A DNA stretch of 64,000 nucleotides from Candidatus Acetothermia bacterium. GTDB lineage: Bacteria > Bipolaricaulota > Bipolaricaulia > RBG-16-55-9 > JANLFV01. Below, in pieces: positions 60,022 through 64,000 of the stretch. How positions within the stretch are numbered: the stretch's first letter is position 1; each line of letters begins with the position of its first letter. Location of the stretch: contig JANLFV010000001.1 in the NCBI GenBank assembly GCA_024653345.1, positions 248,001 to 312,000 on the forward strand, in the 5' to 3' direction. The notes under the pieces are model-generated. The model was given only the letters and a program-made list of their open reading frames with translations, did not search any database and was not told the DNA's origin. A program made the translations under genes and the position numbers.

Positions 60022-60976
60022 GCTCTTCGAACGCCTTCCAGCAAGCGACAAAGTGATCCCTGTCGATCTCAGTGAACGGTGGCACCTCTGTGCATCTGTC
60101 GAACGCCACGGGACACCGCTCTCTGAACCGGCATCCGATCGGCGGATCGAGCAGCAACGGCGGGCTTCCGGGGATGCCCGTCAGCCGCCTCTCGGACTGC
60201 TTCACCCCGACTTTCGGCAGCGATGATATCAGGAGCCGCGTGTATGGATGGCGCGGGGAGTGGATGATCGTGGCCGTAGCCGCCTTCTCCGCCAGTTGCC
60301 CGGCATACATGATGAGGATGGTATCGGCAATCTGGTAGAGGATGGAAATGTCATGTGTAATGACCATCACGCTCTTGCAGCAGCCCTGGTCCCGAAATGC
60401 GACGAGCATCTCGGCGACAGCCTTTTGGCTGGAGACATCCAGTGCTGAGGTGATCTCGTCGGCGATGAGGAGAGAGGGGTTCAGCAAGGTTGACAGGACC
60501 ATGACCATCCGCTGCTTCATCCCGCCTGACAGCTCTATCGGATACATGTTCAGAACATCGTGCGAGAGGTTGACGAGGTCCAGCCTGCTCCTCAACTCCG
60601 GCAGCTTCGCGCGAAAGTCCACCCTCCTCGAGCGGAGCAGCTCCGCGGCCATCCTCCCGATCTTGCGCGTCGGGTTCATCGCGTTCATCGCATACTGAGG
60701 GATGATGGAGATCTTCTTGAAGCGGAAGTCGTTCATCCTCTCCGTGTCCCAGATAGGCAGCTCTTCGCCATCGAGGGTCACGCGACCCTCTACGAATCTC
60801 ATCGGCGGGGCCAGGCGGACCAAGCTATGGCCGAGTGTCGTCTTGCCGCAGCCCGATTCGCCGGCCAGGCCCATGATCTCCCCGTCGGCGATGCTGAACG
60901 TGGCCCGCTCGAGCGCTCTGACATCGCCTTTGAGGGTCTGGTAGTAGACGGTGAGGTTTTCCACCCGCAGGCTCAT
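60008..60976 (-). CDS. Oligopeptide/oligosaccharide ABC transporter ATPase (OppD-like)
   Basis: This 322-residue ABC ATPase has Walker A LAGESGCGKTTLGHSLV, Q-loop IIPQYAMNAMNP, signature ELSGGMKQRMVMVLSTL, Walker B LLIADEITSALDVSSQ and the OPP C-terminal block HPYTRLLISSLPKVG with GCRFRERCPVAFDRC. It starts 4 nt after the OppC-like permease stop, with GGGAG upstream. It forms the ATPase pair with the next gene. Confidence 0.93.
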   Translation of the reverse strand: MSLRVENLTVYYQTLKGDVRALERATFSIADGEIMGLAGESGCGKTTLGHSLVRLAPPMRFVEGRVTLDGEELPIWDTERMNDFRFKKISIIPQYAMNAMNPTRKIGRMAAELLRSRRVDFRAKLPELRSRLDLVNLSHDVLNMYPIELSGGMKQRMVMVLSTLLNPSLLIADEITSALDVSSQKAVAEMLVAFRDQGCCKSVMVITHDISILYQIADTILIMYAGQLAEKAATATIIHSPRHPYTRLLISSLPKVGVKQSERRLTGIPGSPPLLLDPPIGCRFRERCPVAFDRCTEVPPFTEIDRDHFVACWKAFEEHARA

Positions 60977-60980
60977 GCGG

Positions 60981-61838
60981 CTACATCTCCCTCAGTTTGG
61001 GGTTGAACACCTCGTCCAAGCCGACATTTGTGACATATAGTGCGCCCACGATGGCCGTGATCGCGAGACCTGGGGGGATGAACCACCACCATACGCCGAG
61101 CAGAAGGGCGCCCCAGAGGACGGCGTTATTCATCATCAAGCCCAGCGAGACGGCGTTGGTCGGCCCGAGCCCGATGAAGTCCAGTGTGGCGGCGATCAGT
61201 ATCGCCCCGCCAAACTGGAGGATGAAGACCAGCAGCAGATAGGACATCATGTTCGGGGCAATCTCGCTGAAGATTATCCGCCAGTCCTTCATCCCGCTGA
61301 GCCGGGCTAGGTCAACGAAGTCCCTGGCGCGCAAGGAGAATGTCTGGGCCCGGATCGCCCGCGCCGCCCAGGGCCAGGCTGTGCAGCCGATGAACAGGCT
61401 CTCCACGAGAATCCCGCGGACAGTGAGATACGCTGCTATGATCAGAAGTATGGCCAGGGTTGGAATGACGAGGACGATGTTCGTGATCATATTGAGGATC
61501 TCGTCAATGATGCCCCCGCGGTAGCCGGCGGTGAAACCGATGACTATCCCGATGAAGGTCCCCAATGCCCCGCCAATAGCCCCCACTAGGAAGGTCGCCC
61601 TGAGCCCGTGGACAAACTGAGTGAAGACATCCTGCCCGAACATGGTCGTCCCGAACCAGTGTTTCGCCGAGGGCGGCTGCGCCCCCTTGGGGTTCACATA
61701 GTCATAAGGGGCATAATGCGTGAGAAGAGGCCCGACGAAGGTGAGTAAAAGAAAGAAGAGGATGATCGTGAACCCAAACCGCACCTTGTTGTTCCTCAGG
61801 GCGAAATAAAGGATCTCATGCTTCTTCTGCTTCTTCAT
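60981..61838 (-). CDS. ABC transporter permease (OppC/DppC-like)
   Basis: This 285-residue inner-membrane permease has about six membrane segments and a cytoplasmic N-terminus (MKKQKKHEILYF). The BPD signature around ARDFVDLARLSGMKDWRIIFSEIAPNM (EAA-type loop) contacts the ATPases. The HWFGTTMFGQDVFTQFVHGLRATFLVG block is typical of OppC. It overlaps the OppB-like gene by 4 nt (ATGA). Confidence 0.92.
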   Translation of the reverse strand: MKKQKKHEILYFALRNNKVRFGFTIILFFLLLTFVGPLLTHYAPYDYVNPKGAQPPSAKHWFGTTMFGQDVFTQFVHGLRATFLVGAIGGALGTFIGIVIGFTAGYRGGIIDEILNMITNIVLVIPTLAILLIIAAYLTVRGILVESLFIGCTAWPWAARAIRAQTFSLRARDFVDLARLSGMKDWRIIFSEIAPNMMSYLLLVFILQFGGAILIAATLDFIGLGPTNAVSLGLMMNNAVLWGALLLGVWWWFIPPGLAITAIVGALYVTNVGLDEVFNPKLREM

Positions 61839-62827
61839 GCTCCCTCCCCGACCATTCCCAGCCGCGTGCGCGGGTCGACGATCACATAGGCAATATCAAT
61901 GGCGAAATTCGCCAGCAACACGCCCATAATGATGAAGAGGAAGCATCCCTGGATGAGGAAGTAATCCTGGTTCTGAATGGCCTGCAGGATCAGGTAGCCG
62001 ATCCCGGGGTATGAGAAGACGACCTCCGTCACCAGGGCGCCGGCGACGATGACCCCCAGGTCGAGGGATAGGCCGGTGATCTGGGGCAGGATAGCGTTTC
62101 TGAAGGCATACTTTCGCACCAGCCTTCGCGGTGCCCCGAGCGCTTCGAGGTAGTGGGAGTAGTCCGCCTCGAGCTCGTAGATGATCATGTTCCTCATCCC
62201 GATCGCCCAGCCACCAAACTTCACTAGGAACAGGGAGACGAATGGGAGGAACCAGTGCTTTAGGACGCTCCCCACGAAGGCCCAGGAGAGATGGGGCGTC
62301 ATGGCGAAGCTGTAGGCCCCGGCAATGGGGAAGATGTCCAGGACGATTGCGAAGACCCAGGAGAGGAGGATCCCAAGCCACATGTAGGGGGTCGCGGTGA
62401 GGATGTAGCCCAGCGGAGAGACGGTGTTGTCCAACCACCTAGATCGCGCGGCAAGAGCGCCGAACTTGTTTCCCGCGAACCAGCTCAGCAGGATCGCCGG
62501 GAGAAGCAGCAGGATATCATAAGGAACGGCGCGCATGATCACCTTGATCACCGGCTGAGGGAAGAGGTAGACACTCGTCCCGAAGTCGCCGTGGAAGAGG
62601 GCGTTCCAGAAGTTGAGATACTGCTTCCAGACGGGGACATCCAGCCCGAAGGCCTTTGTGTAATAGCCATACATGACCTCAAGACCCTCCGCATGCAGCA
62701 TTCCTCTGGAGAGCATCGTTTGGACCGGGTCTCCGGGCATGAATCGCGGGATCATCCAGTCGATAGTCACCGCGAGAAAGAAGGTCAGGCTGTAGACGAG
62801 CAGCTTTCTCCCGAAATACCGGCTCAT
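61835..62827 (-). CDS. ABC transporter permease (OppB/DppB-like)
   Basis: This 330-residue permease has an N-terminal membrane segment (LLVYSLTFFLAVTIDWMIPRFMPGDP), five further segments and the EAA-type loop DYSHYLEALGAPRRLVRKYAFRNAILPQITGL. VVFSYPGIGYLILQAIQNQDYFLIQG is diagnostic for OppB. GGAGAAGAG precedes the ATG at 62827. A strong hairpin separates it from the binding-protein gene upstream. Confidence 0.93.
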   Translation of the reverse strand: MSRYFGRKLLVYSLTFFLAVTIDWMIPRFMPGDPVQTMLSRGMLHAEGLEVMYGYYTKAFGLDVPVWKQYLNFWNALFHGDFGTSVYLFPQPVIKVIMRAVPYDILLLLPAILLSWFAGNKFGALAARSRWLDNTVSPLGYILTATPYMWLGILLSWVFAIVLDIFPIAGAYSFAMTPHLSWAFVGSVLKHWFLPFVSLFLVKFGGWAIGMRNMIIYELEADYSHYLEALGAPRRLVRKYAFRNAILPQITGLSLDLGVIVAGALVTEVVFSYPGIGYLILQAIQNQDYFLIQGCFLFIIMGVLLANFAIDIAYVIVDPRTRLGMVGEGA

Positions 62828-62858
62828 CTGAACTCTTCTCCGCTTAGGGCTGGATCAA

Positions 62859-62894
62859 CCCCGCCCCTCCCCAAGGTTACAGGGAGGGGCGGGG
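62859..62894 (-). terminator. GC-rich hairpin between binding-protein and permease genes
   Basis: CCCCGCCCCTCCC and GGGAGGGGCGGGG form a 13-bp stem with a short loop; TCAA/TTGA may extend it. No long U tract follows on the minus strand. It is more likely an attenuator or an RNA-stabilising 3' hairpin than a full terminator. Confidence 0.6.
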
Positions 62895-62924
62895 CTTGAA
62901 CAGCCTTACCAGGCTAGCTCCAGC

Positions 62925-64000
62925 TTACGGGCATGCACCAGTCGGCTGCAACTGGGTGAGCGTGAGCAGACCGCCCATCTGCCAGTAGCCGGACCAGGTG
63001 CTGGGAAGACGCTTGACGGAGACACCGGCAACCGGGATGGGGTTGTTGTTCGTCTCCGTCGGCCAGTTCGTCCAGCAGGTATTGGTCCACTGGGCCCACA
63101 GGCCGTTATACCAGAGGGGGATCATCGGCATCTCTGTAAGCATCAGCTCCTGAATCTGGCTACAGACCGCCTTCATCCCCGCCTCATCAGATGAAGGAGT
63201 CGCGGCCAGCTGGTCCACGAGGGCGAACATCTGCGGGTTGTCATACCGGCCGAAGTTGCCGCTGCCCATGATCTCCTGGATCGGGTGCCGGAACAGGAGG
63301 TTATATAGCGTCCAGGGGGTGTTACTCATCCCGGCCCAGTTGTTGAGTGTCATGTCGAATGTCCCGGTGGTGAGGGCCGTGTTCCAAGCTCCGTAGTCCG
63401 GGGTCTTGTCCTGGACATTGATCCCGGCAGCGCGAGCGCTGCTAGCGATGATCTTGATCGCCTCCATCCAGTCCGTCCAGCCGAACGGGCAGGTGACCTC
63501 CAGTTCGATCTTCGAGCCATCGGGGGCCTCGACGAAGCCGTCGCCGTCGATATCCTTGTAGCCAGCGCTGGCGAGAATGGCCGTAGCCCTACTCGGGTTG
63601 TAACTGAACCCAAGCCTAGCGACCACGTCTTGGTCCACGTATTTCTCCAGGCTCGGCAGGAGGCCAGTGGGGTTCGCGACCTTCACTAGGTCAGCGAAGG
63701 CGACCCGAACGATCTCGGGGGTGTTGATGGCGAACGCGAGCGCCTTCCTGAAATCCGGGTCGTCCATCGGCTTCTTCGTCGTGTTCAAGAACAGGACAGC
63801 CGTATTCGCGGAGAGCATGTAGGGAGGGCCGGCAAAGTAGGTCTGGACATAACCCCACTGCGTCAGGTGGGCAATGCCCGGGAGGAAGTTGTTGCTGAGA
63901 TCCACGTCCCCCTTGATGACCGACCCAAGGGCAACAGTGTTGGTGCTGAAGCGCATGTCGACGATTCTCCGCGGCGCGGGGTTCAGGCCAAGTAGCCTCG
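62925..64000 (-). CDS. ABC transporter substrate-binding protein, family 5 (partial, runs off right edge)
   Basis: This is the C-terminal 358 residues of an OppA/DppA-type solute-binding protein; the frame is open to the window edge, so the signal peptide is missing. Features are PRRIVDMRFSTN, SANTAVLFLNTTKKPMDDPDFRKALAFAIN (the typical family stretch), SYNPSRATAILASAGYKDIDGDG and YNLLFRHP. Internal Met codons such as that at 63956 are not the start. It would bind the imported oligosaccharide or peptide outside the membrane. The GH130 and permease genes follow on the same strand. Confidence 0.92.
   Translation of the reverse strand, partial: RLLGLNPAPRRIVDMRFSTNTVALGSVIKGDVDLSNNFLPGIAHLTQWGYVQTYFAGPPYMLSANTAVLFLNTTKKPMDDPDFRKALAFAINTPEIVRVAFADLVKVANPTGLLPSLEKYVDQDVVARLGFSYNPSRATAILASAGYKDIDGDGFVEAPDGSKIELEVTCPFGWTDWMEAIKIIASSARAAGINVQDKTPDYGAWNTALTTGTFDMTLNNWAGMSNTPWTLYNLLFRHPIQEIMGSGNFGRYDNPQMFALVDQLAATPSSDEAGMKAVCSQIQELMLTEMPMIPLWYNGLWAQWTNTCWTNWPTETNNNPIPVAGVSVKRLPSTWSGYWQMGGLLTLTQLQPTGACP

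Noticed and set aside
1-64000. CRISPR arrays, rRNA and tRNA genes
   Set aside because: I saw no regularly spaced direct repeats and no conserved rRNA or cloverleaf segments while reading both strands; a covariance-model scan was not possible here.

Overview
The window is a compact, GC-rich bacterial chromosome segment with no rRNA or tRNA gene and no CRISPR array that I can see. The best fit is a thermophilic, anaerobic lineage with the Wood-Ljungdahl pathway, most likely Bipolaricaulota/Acetothermia (candidate division OP1). This is an inference from four things: acetyl-CoA synthase genes, an aldehyde:ferredoxin oxidoreductase, archaeal-type NadM and Lhr-like enzymes, and high GC. Signs of an outer membrane (LptC/LptB, Lgt, Lnt, lipoproteins) point to a diderm cell.

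Layout. 1-9.4 kb (minus strand): a C1/acetate block. Reading with transcription it is AMP-forming acetyl-CoA synthetase, a YaaH/SatP acetate permease, a DUF3786-like protein, the Ni-insertion ATPase CooC, a CooF-like ferredoxin, an FAD/NAD oxidoreductase, acetyl-CoA synthase AcsB (broken here by two frameshifts) and the corrinoid Fe-S protein subunit AcsC (cut by the left edge). 9.6-19.2 kb: a ketoacyl synthase III with a degenerate catalytic triad, cysS, a CARDB surface protein, leuC, a PflX-like radical SAM protein, NfeD, a class II amidotransferase and a PrpE-like acyl-CoA synthetase. 19.2-27.4 kb: an NAD-salvage operon (nadM, pncC, HD protein), a SplB-like radical SAM enzyme, threonine synthase, glycerate kinase, hydroxypyruvate/glyoxylate reductase and a TGS-domain nucleoside kinase. 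27.5-35.5 kb: uvrA, aldehyde ferredoxin oxidoreductase, pyrG, lptC, lptB and a DUF2007-like protein. 35.5-38.5 kb: an island of visibly lower GC holding a secreted 11-cysteine protein and an overlapping exported redoxin, next to a decayed insertion sequence. 38.6-56.6 kb: lgt and lnt (divergent), an Ig-like lipoprotein, an Lhr-type helicase, a serpin lipoprotein, an M29 aminopeptidase, an SDR enzyme, a HAD phosphatase, an MFS transporter, glnA, pyrD, a pRiA4b ORF-3 protein, a cyclic 2,3-diphosphoglycerate synthetase-like protein and small exported proteins. 56.9-57.7 kb: a decayed IS5-type element. 58-64 kb (minus strand): a GH130 glycoside phosphorylase/hydrolase with a complete peptide/oligosaccharide-type ABC transporter, whose binding-protein gene runs off the right edge.

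How the genes fit together. The first block links acetate transport and activation with acetyl-CoA cleavage or synthesis and with a ferredoxin-to-pyridine-nucleotide electron route. The right-hand block looks like uptake plus phosphorolysis of a mannoside-type oligosaccharide. Most of the rest is housekeeping.

Regulatory architecture. Sigma-70-like promoters (TTGNNN, 17-18 nt, TANNNT) are readable in front of most transcription units. In about ten units the -10 box ends only 7-9 nt before the start codon and no Shine-Dalgarno is present, so leaderless mRNAs appear common. Genes inside operons and genes for exported proteins usually carry GGAGG-type ribosome binding sites. Several convergent genes overlap at their 3' ends.
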